A stretch of DNA of 64,000 nt, from NCBI GenBank assembly GCA_902595115.1, contig CACJOS010000003.1:1-64000 (forward strand), in the 5' to 3' direction. The position numbers were made by a program, and so were the translations under genes. The DNA is from an uncultured Pelagibacteraceae bacterium (lineage in GTDB: Bacteria; Pseudomonadota; Alphaproteobacteria; Pelagibacterales; Pelagibacteraceae). Shown in pieces: positions 7,329 to 15,601 of the stretch. Positions within the stretch are counted from its first letter, which is position 1. The number at the start of each line of letters is the position of its first letter. A model generated the notes under the pieces. It searched no databases, had not been told where the DNA came from, and saw nothing but the letters and a program-made list of their open reading frames with translations.

Positions 7329-8390
7329 TTATACTTTTTCCATTACCCATAAACTTTTTTTGCTTAAAAAATAGATCTTACCATTTTTAGGATGTACTTG
7401 AATATCTCTTATTCTTCCTATTTTTCTTTGAAAAATTACTTCTTCTTTAACATTTTCTAAATTAGTAAAATCTAATTTTCTTAACGACATATCTTTTAAA
7501 GAAGTTATTAAAGCATTACCATTCCATTCTTTGAATTCCTCTCCCTTATAGATAGTAATTGCACTAGTAGCTATCGATGGAACCCAGTACTGAATTGCTT
7601 TTGTGAAACCTGGTTTCCATTTTGGTCCAATTTTAGTTCCACTATAATTTGTTCCTCCCCATCCTAAAATTTTCCAACCATAATTTTCACCTTTTTTTAC
7701 TTCACCAAACCAGTCCCCACCTTTTGCACCATGGTTGCTAATGTAAATTTTTTGATCGAAAGGGGACAATGTAAGTCCTTGTGGGTTTCTTACTCCTATT
7801 TGATAAATTTCTGGCAACCAATCATTCTTATCTATAAATTTTGGATTATCTTTAGGAATTTTACCATCTATATGAATTCTTATAATACTTCCTGGGTGCT
7901 TTGAGCTATCTTGTGCAATCATGCCTTGCCCTCTTTCTCCAATAGACGCAAACAAATATTTTCCCTGTATGGCTAACCGTGATCCAAAATGATAAGGAGA
8001 GTCAATTGGTGGATAAGCTTGAAAAATATTTGTAAAATCGATTTTGTCTCTGTTAAAGGTTCCTCTTGCAACAGATGTACTAGTTTTATAATTACCTCGA
8101 TCTTCTGTATAGGAAACCCAAACCATATTATCTTTAAAAAGAATATCTAATAGTCCTCCTTGTCCATATTCGAGAACCTTAAGATTATGATCTATAGTTT
8201 TTATATCTTTATTTTTTAAATTTATAATTTTAATTTTCCCGGATTTTTCAGTAATAAGTAATTCTTCGTGATTTATAAAGGTAGATCCCCAAGGTTCATT
8301 TAGATCAACAATATTTCTTAAATTGAATTCTTTAGCTTTTAGAGGATGAATTATAAAAAAAAATAAAAAAAAAATTAAAATTTTTCTCAT
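7329..8390 (-). CDS. Periplasmic PQQ-type sugar dehydrogenase (soluble aldose dehydrogenase family)
   Basis: 353 aa with a signal peptide (MRKILIFFLFFFIIHPLKA) and a six-blade beta-propeller of the GSDH/aldose-sugar-dehydrogenase type. Recognisable pieces are EPWGSTFINHEELLITEKSGKI, GQGGLLDI, the SRLAIQGKYLFASIGERG segment, YQIGVRNPQGLTLSPFDQKIYISNHGAKGGDWFGEV and the YGWKILGWG stretch. Family members use PQQ and calcium to oxidise sugars or alcohols in the periplasm, though some do not bind PQQ. It overlaps the upstream Ldh2-like gene through an ATGA junction and precedes the GMC gene by 4 bp. Substrate unknown. Confidence 0.82.
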   Translation of the reverse strand: MRKILIFFLFFFIIHPLKAKEFNLRNIVDLNEPWGSTFINHEELLITEKSGKIKIINLKNKDIKTIDHNLKVLEYGQGGLLDILFKDNMVWVSYTEDRGNYKTSTSVARGTFNRDKIDFTNIFQAYPPIDSPYHFGSRLAIQGKYLFASIGERGQGMIAQDSSKHPGSIIRIHIDGKIPKDNPKFIDKNDWLPEIYQIGVRNPQGLTLSPFDQKIYISNHGAKGGDWFGEVKKGENYGWKILGWGGTNYSGTKIGPKWKPGFTKAIQYWVPSIATSAITIYKGEEFKEWNGNALITSLKDMSLRKLDFTNLENVKEEVIFQRKIGRIRDIQVHPKNGKIYFLSKKSLWVMEKV

Positions 8391-9385
8391 AGATTTTCAA
8401 AATCTTTCAAAATAGCATGAGGTATTTTAATAGTTCCTTTCATATTTTTTTTATATCTTTTGTATTTATTTTGACCAGGGTACAAAATATCACTCGTACC
8501 TCTTATTTTAGGTAAATTCTTTACTCTTTTAATATTTTCCTTAATCCTTTGTCTAAAATTTCCAACAAATAAATTTGGTTTAAATACCATAAATAAATGA
8601 CCTACATTTTGTGGTCCGCTAAAATCATCGAATGGATCTTTAACCTTTCCAGAATGATCACTCCCAGTCAAAACTCCACTTAAAATATCAACCATCCAGG
8701 CTAGACCAGATCCTCTAAAACCTGCGATTGGTAATTGGACACCTTTCAAGGCTTTCGAAGCATTAGTAGTTGGTTGTCCTTTTTTATCGAGTGCAGTTCC
8801 TTTTGGAATTTTTGTTTTAGTTTTTGCAGCCAATCTTATTTTGCCTCTATTAATTATTGACATGGATGCATCAAAAATAAATGGCACTCTTGATGAAGTT
8901 GGAGCACCAAAGCAAATTGGGTTAGTTCCAAATAACGCTTTTCTAGATCCAAAAGGAGCTATTGCTGGGGGCGCATTGGTGAAACATAGTGCTATAAGAT
9001 TTTTTTTAATAGCTTGTTCTGCATAATATCCTGATAATCCAAAGTGGCCGCTATTTTTAACTCCAATCAAACTAAATCCAGTTTTTTTTGCACTTTTTAT
9101 CGCCCGTTTAATTGCGATATCCGCAGCTACAAACCCAATACTATTGTCTGCATCAACATGAAAAATTGAATGGGATATTTTTTTTAATTTTATCTTAGGT
9201 TTTGGATTAATAACTCTCTTTTTAATTCTATCACAATACATTTTCACTCTTGAAATACCGTGGGAACTAGCACCAACTAGTTCTGCATTTATGATGGCAT
9301 CCGAACATATTTTTGCATGCGCTTTACTTAACTTATACTTTACAAAAATCTTAATTAAATCTTTTTTAAGTTTATTTATTTTCAT
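8387..9385 (-). CDS. Ldh2/malate-lactate dehydrogenase family oxidoreductase (candidate sulfolactate dehydrogenase)
   Basis: 332 aa, the usual length of the NAD(P)-dependent Ldh2 family (malate, lactate, ureidoglycolate, sulfolactate ComC and related enzymes). Visible motifs are GASSHGISRVKMYCDR near residue 40, NSGHFGLSGYYAEQA with the family His, APFGSRKALFGTNPICFGAP, and GFRGSGLAWMVDILSGVLTG. It reads directly from the GT17 gene through a TAATG junction and into the sugar dehydrogenase gene through ATGA. Since tauABC heads the same gene run and an HpsN-like gene lies 7 kb away, oxidation of sulfolactate to sulfopyruvate is a reasonable but unproven guess. Confidence 0.82.
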   Translation of the reverse strand: MKINKLKKDLIKIFVKYKLSKAHAKICSDAIINAELVGASSHGISRVKMYCDRIKKRVINPKPKIKLKKISHSIFHVDADNSIGFVAADIAIKRAIKSAKKTGFSLIGVKNSGHFGLSGYYAEQAIKKNLIALCFTNAPPAIAPFGSRKALFGTNPICFGAPTSSRVPFIFDASMSIINRGKIRLAAKTKTKIPKGTALDKKGQPTTNASKALKGVQLPIAGFRGSGLAWMVDILSGVLTGSDHSGKVKDPFDDFSGPQNVGHLFMVFKPNLFVGNFRQRIKENIKRVKNLPKIRGTSDILYPGQNKYKRYKKNMKGTIKIPHAILKDFENL

Positions 9386-10272
9386 TAATTATCGAACCAA
9401 TCTTTAAACTTTTCGGTATTATTTTTTAAATATTTAGGTAAAAGCGCATTATCAATTTTTTTTAACTTATAGCTTGCTTTCCATTTCTCTGAATTAGTTT
9501 TGTCTGCAAAATGATCATAAAAAACTTCTTTATTCTTTATCTTTGACTTAATAAACTCTACATCAATACCACTTTCATCAAATTCATCATGGTGACCAAA
9601 ATTTTTAAGTTTTTCAAATAGAGCATCCGGACTTTTAATATTAGTAAAATGCCAACCTCCATCATCTATAATTTCTAAGTGTCGTGTTTTTAATTTTGAA
9701 AAAAAAGTATCAAATCTCCACCATGGATATTTTTTGTTTTTCAAATTTCTTAACCACGACATATTCTTTAAATTTTTTTTCTTACAACCTTTAGAACCAA
9801 ACCATTTTAACTTTTCATAGTGCAAGTTAAATTTATAATAGAACATCATTTGTTTAAAAATAAAAACTTTACTTTTTGACTTTAAAAATTGATCGGATTT
9901 TAAATTAGGTATTTCATCGTTATCACTTAATAAAATTAAATCATCCTCATTAGCATCTTTTAAACCATTAAACATATAGTCGTATGATTGTTCTATTCTT
10001 TTTAGTGAATTTATTCTTTTATCTAATGAATTTATTTTATCATCGTAATGAAATTTAATGTTATCTGGTTCCTTTTCAATTACTAGATAAATAATTTTGT
10101 CTTTAAACTTTGAATAATTGTTAATATCGAAATTAAGTTTTTTTTTATTTCCACTATGTGAAAATAAAGATTCTACAACTATAAATTTTTCTACTTGATC
10201 ATTTAAGGTATTAAACCTTATATCCATCATTAATTCTTCATCATAATACGTGGTGCAATCAAAAATTCTCAT
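9385..10272 (-). CDS. Glycosyltransferase family 17-like protein
   Basis: 295 aa. The start MRIFDCTTYYDEELMMDIRFNTL followed by DQVEKFIVVESLFSHSG, and the mid-protein DLILLSDNDEIPN with FYYKFNL, are characteristic of GT17 (beta-1,4-GlcNAc-transferase-like) proteins of bacterial surface-glycan loci. GGWHFTNI lies later in the protein. No membrane segment, so it is probably a cytoplasmic transferase. Its placement between tauC and the Ldh2 gene, with 15 bp and overlapping junctions, is odd for a catabolic operon. The sugar donor and acceptor are unknown. Confidence 0.78.
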   Translation of the reverse strand: MRIFDCTTYYDEELMMDIRFNTLNDQVEKFIVVESLFSHSGNKKKLNFDINNYSKFKDKIIYLVIEKEPDNIKFHYDDKINSLDKRINSLKRIEQSYDYMFNGLKDANEDDLILLSDNDEIPNLKSDQFLKSKSKVFIFKQMMFYYKFNLHYEKLKWFGSKGCKKKNLKNMSWLRNLKNKKYPWWRFDTFFSKLKTRHLEIIDDGGWHFTNIKSPDALFEKLKNFGHHDEFDESGIDVEFIKSKIKNKEVFYDHFADKTNSEKWKASYKLKKIDNALLPKYLKNNTEKFKDWFDN

Positions 10273-10287
10273 TAAGGGATATATTTT

Positions 10288-12213
10288 TTATCCTTTTCCT
10301 CTCCATGGAATTGTTTTATCTATTATTTTTCTTAGAGTAATATCAAATAAAAGTCCCAGCATTCCCATTATGAATATTGTTATCCAAATCACTTCATATT
10401 GAAAATATTTTTTTGCAACGTTTTCAACAAATCCAATTCCAGTTGTTCCAGCTAAAAATTCTGCTGCAACCAACGTTCCCCAGCACATACCAACTGCTAC
10501 TCTTATACCAGTAAGTATTTCAGGTAAGGAATTTGGAAATATTACGTGTCTTAATATTTGTTTTTTTGAAGCACCTAATGAGTGAGCAGCATGTATCTTA
10601 GACAATTGAGTCCCCGATGCTCCCGCTCTTGCTGAAATTATCATTATTGATAATGATACCATAAATAGTAAAAAAACTTTTCCTGTATTATCAATTCCTA
10701 AAACCGAAATAATAAGTGGGGCCCATGCGAGTGGAGGAACAGGTCTGTAAAGTTCAATTAAAGGATCAAAAAATCCTTTTGCAAATCTATTTAATCCCAT
10801 AAATAGACCAAGAGGTACACCAATTAATATTCCAAAAACTAATCCAAGAAAAACTCTTAAAAAAGAATCCCAAATATGTCCATAAGGCACTGGTACTTTA
10901 AACAAATTAAAATCACCAGTTACAATTTTTAGAACTCCACCTTTGAAGTTCTGTTTTACTATTCCATCTTTAGTGTGAACAGGATATTCACCCGGTAAAA
11001 CATCTGCAATCCAGTCTGGTAAAATGAAGCCAATCATTTTACTCACATCAACCATTTGTATCCACAATAGAGGAATATCTTTGTAACCCACACTTGGTTT
11101 TGACATTAATATGAATTTATTAAAAGTATCGGATGGTTTAGGTAGCCATCTACCTGATCCTTGTTCTGAACAACTAGGACCACTAGCAACGATAGTTCCT
11201 GCAGGAAATAAGAAAATATCGATTAATCTCAATCCACCTTGTTCTTTTTTTTGAGCATTATCAAATTTGACAATTGCTGCCTGCATCTTATCTAATGAAT
11301 TCGGAGGATAGATACTTGCAAATTCAATTCTTCTAGCAATCTTAACAATATTCTTTGCGTATGTTGATGCTACTTCCTCACTATCACTTAAGTCTTTTCT
11401 ATAAGATTTAATTTCCTCTTTTAGTTCTTTAATCCTGCTTTTAAATTGAGGGTTATGATTTCTTAACTTAAAAAATTCATCACTTATTAAATTTAATTCT
11501 TGGGCGGCGGTGTGAAACTTTAAACCCCTAGATGTTGCAGGCACCAAAGGTACCTCTAACGTATTTTCAATGGATCCTGACCCTGCATCTACTTTAGTGA
11601 TACCCCAACCACCTTCTTCATTTACAGCTTTCAGTCTTTCATTTAACTCTTGCTCGGTTTCAAACGGGTAATCAGGTTTTTGGAAATTTTCAGTTAATAG
11701 ATTAATTTTTCCAGTGATATCATCTATTTTTAGTTGGGTCTCAATTTCTAATAAATCTTCATTTGTAAGTAATGGGATGAGTTGATTAGTTTTACTTATG
11801 TAACTAATTAGTATTGTTTTTTGTTGGTTATTTAGTTCCTCAGAATTTTGAATTTCATTTTGAATTAATTTTAAATTTTTATTCTCCTTTTTGATTTGTG
11901 AAGTGCTTTTGAACTCTCTTTCCTCAATTGGGAATTGATATTTCAATCCGAGAAGAGAGTCATTCACTTTTGCAACTTGGCACAGCTCATTTGCAGATTT
12001 TGGATAAAATCCTTTAGCAATATCCCAAGAATAATAGAGCCAAATTAAAAGTAAAAAGCTACTTCCAACAATTACCCAGTGAGTACCACCTAAAGCTCTT
12101 TCTGGATTTCCAAATACTGCATCTACTTTTTCAGTTCTTATTAATCTTCGTCCATAAAGAATACAACCAACTACAGCAAAAAATATTAGAAAAGTTAATA
12201 TTTGAGTTAACAT
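10288..12213 (-). CDS. tauC: TauC-like ABC permease with a very large N-terminal extension
   Basis: 641 aa, more than twice the usual TauC/SsuC size of about 250-280. Residues from about 440 to the end are a normal BPD permease domain with HIWDSFLRVFLGLVFG, the PVPPLAWAPL segment and the EAA loop AAHSLGASKKQILRHVIFP. The first 65 residues hold two membrane helices; between them and the permease lie about 370 residues that are largely polar and coiled-coil-like (about 95-180 and 240-330), plus a few hydrophobic segments. The start codon follows tauB's stop directly. The extension may be a periplasmic or cytoplasmic accessory domain; its role is unknown. The permease imports what TauA binds, probably taurine. 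Confidence 0.85.
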   Translation of the reverse strand: MLTQILTFLIFFAVVGCILYGRRLIRTEKVDAVFGNPERALGGTHWVIVGSSFLLLIWLYYSWDIAKGFYPKSANELCQVAKVNDSLLGLKYQFPIEEREFKSTSQIKKENKNLKLIQNEIQNSEELNNQQKTILISYISKTNQLIPLLTNEDLLEIETQLKIDDITGKINLLTENFQKPDYPFETEQELNERLKAVNEEGGWGITKVDAGSGSIENTLEVPLVPATSRGLKFHTAAQELNLISDEFFKLRNHNPQFKSRIKELKEEIKSYRKDLSDSEEVASTYAKNIVKIARRIEFASIYPPNSLDKMQAAIVKFDNAQKKEQGGLRLIDIFLFPAGTIVASGPSCSEQGSGRWLPKPSDTFNKFILMSKPSVGYKDIPLLWIQMVDVSKMIGFILPDWIADVLPGEYPVHTKDGIVKQNFKGGVLKIVTGDFNLFKVPVPYGHIWDSFLRVFLGLVFGILIGVPLGLFMGLNRFAKGFFDPLIELYRPVPPLAWAPLIISVLGIDNTGKVFLLFMVSLSIMIISARAGASGTQLSKIHAAHSLGASKKQILRHVIFPNSLPEILTGIRVAVGMCWGTLVAAEFLAGTTGIGFVENVAKKYFQYEVIWITIFIMGMLGLLFDITLRKIIDKTIPWRGKG

Positions 12214-13011
12214 TTAATTATCTTTCCCCATAATTTCCTCTTCCATGTTCCAGATCATTTCAAGGATTTCTTCTCTTTTTTGTGAAAATTCTTTATTTTT
12301 TTTTATTTCTCTTAAATCTTCTTTCAAACCCATTTCTGCAAAAGGAAGATTGTATTCTTTATGAATTCTTCCTGGTCTTGGAGCCATCACATATAATCTT
12401 TCGCCAAGTAACAATGCTTCTTCAACTGAGTGAGTAATAAGAATAATCGTTTTACCAGTTTCTTTCCAAATTTTTAAAACTAGAGACTGCATTTTTTCTC
12501 TTGTTAAAGCATCAAGTGCTCCCAAGGGTTCATCCATCAAAATTAAATCTGGATCGTTAATTAAACATCTTGCAAGAGCCACTCTTTGTTGCATCCCACC
12601 CGATAATTGATAAGTAGGAGTATTACCAAAACCTTTAAGACCCACTATTTCTAACCACTCTTCAACTTTTTTAGCAGTTGAAACAGGATCTTCTTTTTTC
12701 ATTCTAAGTCCAAAGTTTACGTTTTCAGCAACTGTTAACCATTCGAATAACGCGCCTTGTTGAAATACCATACCTCTATCAACTCCTGGTCCATTAATTT
12801 CATTTCTACCCAATGTAATAGTTCCAGATGTTGGTCTTATGAAGCCTGCTGCAATATTTAAAAGTGTAGTTTTTCCACAACCTGAAGGACCTAAAACAGT
12901 TAAAAGCTCTCCTTTTTTTATTGTGAAGTTTAAATCTTTTAATGCGTGAACAGTTTCTCCTTTTGGAGATTTGAAAATCATATTTAAATTTTGAGAAACA
13001 AGATCGCTCAT
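12214..13011 (-). CDS. tauB: TauB-like ABC transporter ATPase
   Basis: 265 aa nucleotide-binding subunit of the nitrate/sulfonate/taurine ABC family. Walker A is GPSGCGKTTLL near residue 40, the Q-loop region is GMVFQQGALFEWLTV, the signature is QLSGGMQQR, Walker B is DLILMDEPLGALD, and the switch His is in ILITHSVEEAL. It powers import with the TauC-like permease whose start abuts its stop. It begins 85 bp after tauA's stop, and a rho-independent terminator lies in that gap, so it is probably expressed at a lower level than tauA by read-through. Confidence 0.93.
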   Translation of the reverse strand: MSDLVSQNLNMIFKSPKGETVHALKDLNFTIKKGELLTVLGPSGCGKTTLLNIAAGFIRPTSGTITLGRNEINGPGVDRGMVFQQGALFEWLTVAENVNFGLRMKKEDPVSTAKKVEEWLEIVGLKGFGNTPTYQLSGGMQQRVALARCLINDPDLILMDEPLGALDALTREKMQSLVLKIWKETGKTIILITHSVEEALLLGERLYVMAPRPGRIHKEYNLPFAEMGLKEDLREIKKNKEFSQKREEILEMIWNMEEEIMGKDN

Positions 13012-13042
13012 AAATGCTTTATATAAAAATTTAAATAAAAAA

Positions 13043-13075
13043 AATAGGCACCAATTTAAAAAATTGGCGCCTATT
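13043..13075 (-). terminator. Intra-operon terminator between tauA and tauB
   Basis: On the minus strand, AATAGGCGCCAATTT pairs with AAATTGGTGCCTATT around a 3-nt loop; the one mismatch is a G-U wobble, giving a 15-bp stem. An 8-nt T run follows (plus-strand A run 13035-13042). Position after the binding-protein gene and before the ATPase gene suggests partial termination. Confidence 0.9.
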
Positions 13076-13096
13076 AAATTTTAATTTACCTTCAAA

Positions 13097-14038
13097 TTAT
13101 AGAGGTAAGAAACTAGTATCTACGTTTCCTCTTGGTGTTCCCATTCCTTTAAGGAATGCATCAAGATTTCCACTTTCCATAGACTGTTTAGTTTCCTCAG
13201 GTGTTAGAAATTTGAATCCACTTAAAGTTTCTTTCATATCAGCAACTTTCATTTCTGAAGCTTTTGACATAGAATTCATATCGCTTTTTCCAGCTCTATA
13301 TCTTGCATTTGCTTCGTGAGTTACTTCAATAAAAGTTCTAAGCATTCCAGGATTTTCTTTCATAAACTTTGTAGTTACTGAAGTAATATCTATTCCCAAA
13401 ATACCTGCATCCCTAGCTTCTTGAACTGTAAGCAATCTTGATCCAACAGCAGTTGCAGCTTTAATAGAGTTACCACCAAACAAACATGCCATTACAACAT
13501 CACCGCTTACTAAAGCAGCAGCTCCTTCTTCAGGATCCATTTGTATGATATCCATTTTTTTTCTATCAGCACCGACTACCTTCATACTTTCATCAAACAC
13601 ATACTCAGCCATCGTTCCTAGAGGAACAGCAACTTTTTTACCTTCTAATTCAGTAGCGTTCGCTTTTGTAATACCAGATGCATTTGAAGTTACACAAGTT
13701 GTTCCACCCATTCCATATTCCATTGCTATATCTACAAGCTTGATTGGTGCTTTAGATTTAACAGCATTTATAAAAGGTACTAATCCCTGAGAATAAGAAA
13801 TATCAATGTCACCTGCTAGCATAGCATCTGTCATAGCTCCACCATTTGTGAAGTTTGTCCATTTAACTGGTACACCTAGTGCTTTTGCAAAGTTTTTTTT
13901 CATCATGTCCTCTAAATTAGGACTTGGCCATTCTAGAAAGTAAGCTACTCTAACTTCATTAGCTGCAGAATTTGCAGTAGAAATACTTAAGTTTAGAGCA
14001 ACAAAACAACCTAGAAGAAAACTAATTATTTTTTTCAT
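13097..14038 (-). CDS. tauA: TauA-like periplasmic substrate-binding protein (taurine/sulfonate type)
   Basis: 313 aa with a signal peptide (MKKIISFLLGCFVALNLSISTANSA) and an NrtT/TauA-type binding fold. Motifs include VRVAYFLEWPSPN, GAMTDAMLAGDIDISYSQGLVPFINAV and LEGKKVAVPLGTMAEYVFDESM. It has a strong Shine-Dalgarno (AAGGGG just before AAAAATG), unlike many genes here. It is followed by a terminator hairpin before tauB, and is divergent from an omega-amino-acid:pyruvate aminotransferase and alanine dehydrogenase, which supports an amino-sulfonate such as taurine as ligand. Hypotaurine or other small sulfonates remain possible. Confidence 0.85.
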   Translation of the reverse strand: MKKIISFLLGCFVALNLSISTANSAANEVRVAYFLEWPSPNLEDMMKKNFAKALGVPVKWTNFTNGGAMTDAMLAGDIDISYSQGLVPFINAVKSKAPIKLVDIAMEYGMGGTTCVTSNASGITKANATELEGKKVAVPLGTMAEYVFDESMKVVGADRKKMDIIQMDPEEGAAALVSGDVVMACLFGGNSIKAATAVGSRLLTVQEARDAGILGIDITSVTTKFMKENPGMLRTFIEVTHEANARYRAGKSDMNSMSKASEMKVADMKETLSGFKFLTPEETKQSMESGNLDAFLKGMGTPRGNVDTSFLPL

Positions 14039-14174
14039 TTTTCCCCTTTTTCATTATTATTTATAAGCATATTTAAATTCAAAATTAAACTGATGTAAAT
14101 GATCATTTAGTTTAATTTAAGCCTACAGATTTGATTAAACAATCTAAGGTTGTATAATTTAATCTTAGTGTTAA

Positions 14175-14222
14175 ACTAGGAAAATTTTCTAGTGTAAAAT
14201 TAATAATTAGTCTAGAAACTAA
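14175..14222. promoter_or_regulatory. Inverted repeats in the tauA/aminotransferase divergent region
   Basis: The 199-bp gap between the divergent tauA and aminotransferase genes holds a 19-bp near-palindrome, ACTAGGAAAATTTTCTAGT (14175-14193, one mismatched pair). A second inverted repeat, TTAGT-6-ACTAA, lies at 14207-14222, ending 15 bp before the aminotransferase start. These are candidate operators for a taurine-responsive regulator, but no regulator gene is adjacent and the binding protein is unknown. Confidence 0.45.
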
Positions 14223-14237
14223 GTATCTACGAAATTT

Positions 14238-15584
14238 ATGAGTACTGATAACAAAACTAAAATTCCTAATTCTTTAAATGAGCACTGGATGCCATTTACT
14301 TCTAATAAGGATTTTAAAGAAAGACCAAGACTAATTACAGAAGCTAAAGGTTGTTATTTGAAAAACCATGAGGGTAAAACAATGATAGATGCTAGCTCTG
14401 GATTATTTTGTAACCCATTAGGACACGGTAGAAAAGAAATTATTGATGCAATTACAAATCAACTCAAGGTTCTAGATTATTGTCAACCATTTCAACAAGG
14501 TTTTGGTGGATCTTTTGATTTAGCAACTAAAATTTCTAAACATACTCCTGGAAATTTAAATAAAATATTTTATACGATCTGTGGTTCTACAGCTGTAGAA
14601 ACAGCAATAAAAATTGCAATCGCTTATCATAAAGCAAGAGGAGAGGGTCATAGATATAGATTTGTTGGTAGAGAAAGAGCTTACCACGGCATGAATATTG
14701 GTGCTACATCGGTAGGAGGAATGATTAACAACGTAAAGACTTTTGCAAGCGTTTTAATGCCTGGTGTTTTACATATGAGACATACGCATTTACCAGAACA
14801 TAAATTTGTTAGTGGTCAACCAGAAACAGGTGCTGAGATGGCGGATGATTTAGAGAGAATTTGTATTAATTTTGGTGCAGAGAATATTGCTGCATGCATT
14901 GTTGAACCTGTTGCAGGATCTACTGGCACGCTTGTTCCACCAAAAGGATATTTACAAAGGTTAAGAGAAATCTGTGACAAGCATGGGATACTTTTAATTT
15001 TTGATGAAGTAATTACTGGCTGGGGAAGAATGGGCTCACCATTTGGCTCACAAGAGTTTGGTGTAACTCCAGATATTATGACTATGGCAAAAGCAACAAC
15101 TAATGGAATTAGTCCAATGGGTGTTGTGGCTTGCAAAGATGAAATTTATGATGGAATAGTAGACAACGCTCCAAAAGGGACAATCGAGTTATTTCATGGT
15201 TATACTTACTCTGGAATTCCAATCTCAGTTGCTGCTGCTCTAGCAGTTCAAGATATTATTGAGAAAGATGATATATTTAAAAGAGCAAAAGAAATGTCTA
15301 GTTACTTTCAAGAAGGATTGTTTTCACTTCAAGATATTGATGTTGTCGACAATATTAGAGGATACGGAATGATGGGTGGAATTGATATTAAAATGGATAA
15401 AAAACCTGGTATTGCAGGCCTTACTACATTCAAGCATTGTTATGAAGCAGGAGTAAATTTTAAAGCTACAGGAGATTGTTTGATAATAGCTCCAATGTTT
15501 ATTTCAGAAAAAAAACATATTGATGAAATCATAGATAAATTAAGAAAAGGGATTACAAGCTATTCAAAAAGTAAAAAAAATTAA
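14238..15584 (+). CDS. tpa: Omega-amino acid (taurine/beta-alanine):pyruvate aminotransferase
   Basis: 448 aa class III PLP aminotransferase, full length. It starts LNEHWMPFTSNKDF, typical of the omega-amino-acid:pyruvate group. It continues with the PLP-phosphate loop CGSTAVETAIK, RAYHGMN, LLIFDEVITGWGR (PLP Asp) and the Schiff-base Lys in MAKATTNG. It moves the amino group of an omega-amino acid to pyruvate, giving alanine; with taurine the product is sulfoacetaldehyde. Divergent from tauABC and followed 17 bp later by alanine dehydrogenase, which would regenerate pyruvate and release ammonia. Beta-alanine is the main alternative substrate, so the symbol is tentative. Confidence 0.8.
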   Translation: MSTDNKTKIPNSLNEHWMPFTSNKDFKERPRLITEAKGCYLKNHEGKTMIDASSGLFCNPLGHGRKEIIDAITNQLKVLDYCQPFQQGFGGSFDLATKISKHTPGNLNKIFYTICGSTAVETAIKIAIAYHKARGEGHRYRFVGRERAYHGMNIGATSVGGMINNVKTFASVLMPGVLHMRHTHLPEHKFVSGQPETGAEMADDLERICINFGAENIAACIVEPVAGSTGTLVPPKGYLQRLREICDKHGILLIFDEVITGWGRMGSPFGSQEFGVTPDIMTMAKATTNGISPMGVVACKDEIYDGIVDNAPKGTIELFHGYTYSGIPISVAAALAVQDIIEKDDIFKRAKEMSSYFQEGLFSLQDIDVVDNIRGYGMMGGIDIKMDKKPGIAGLTTFKHCYEAGVNFKATGDCLIIAPMFISEKKHIDEIIDKLRKGITSYSKSKKN

Positions 15585-15601
15585 TTTTCATTTGGAGGGA
15601 T

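Noticed and set aside
14816-15136. 106-aa minus-strand open frame
   Set aside because: It is antisense to the conserved PLP region of the aminotransferase; composition and lack of any domain mark it as a shadow.
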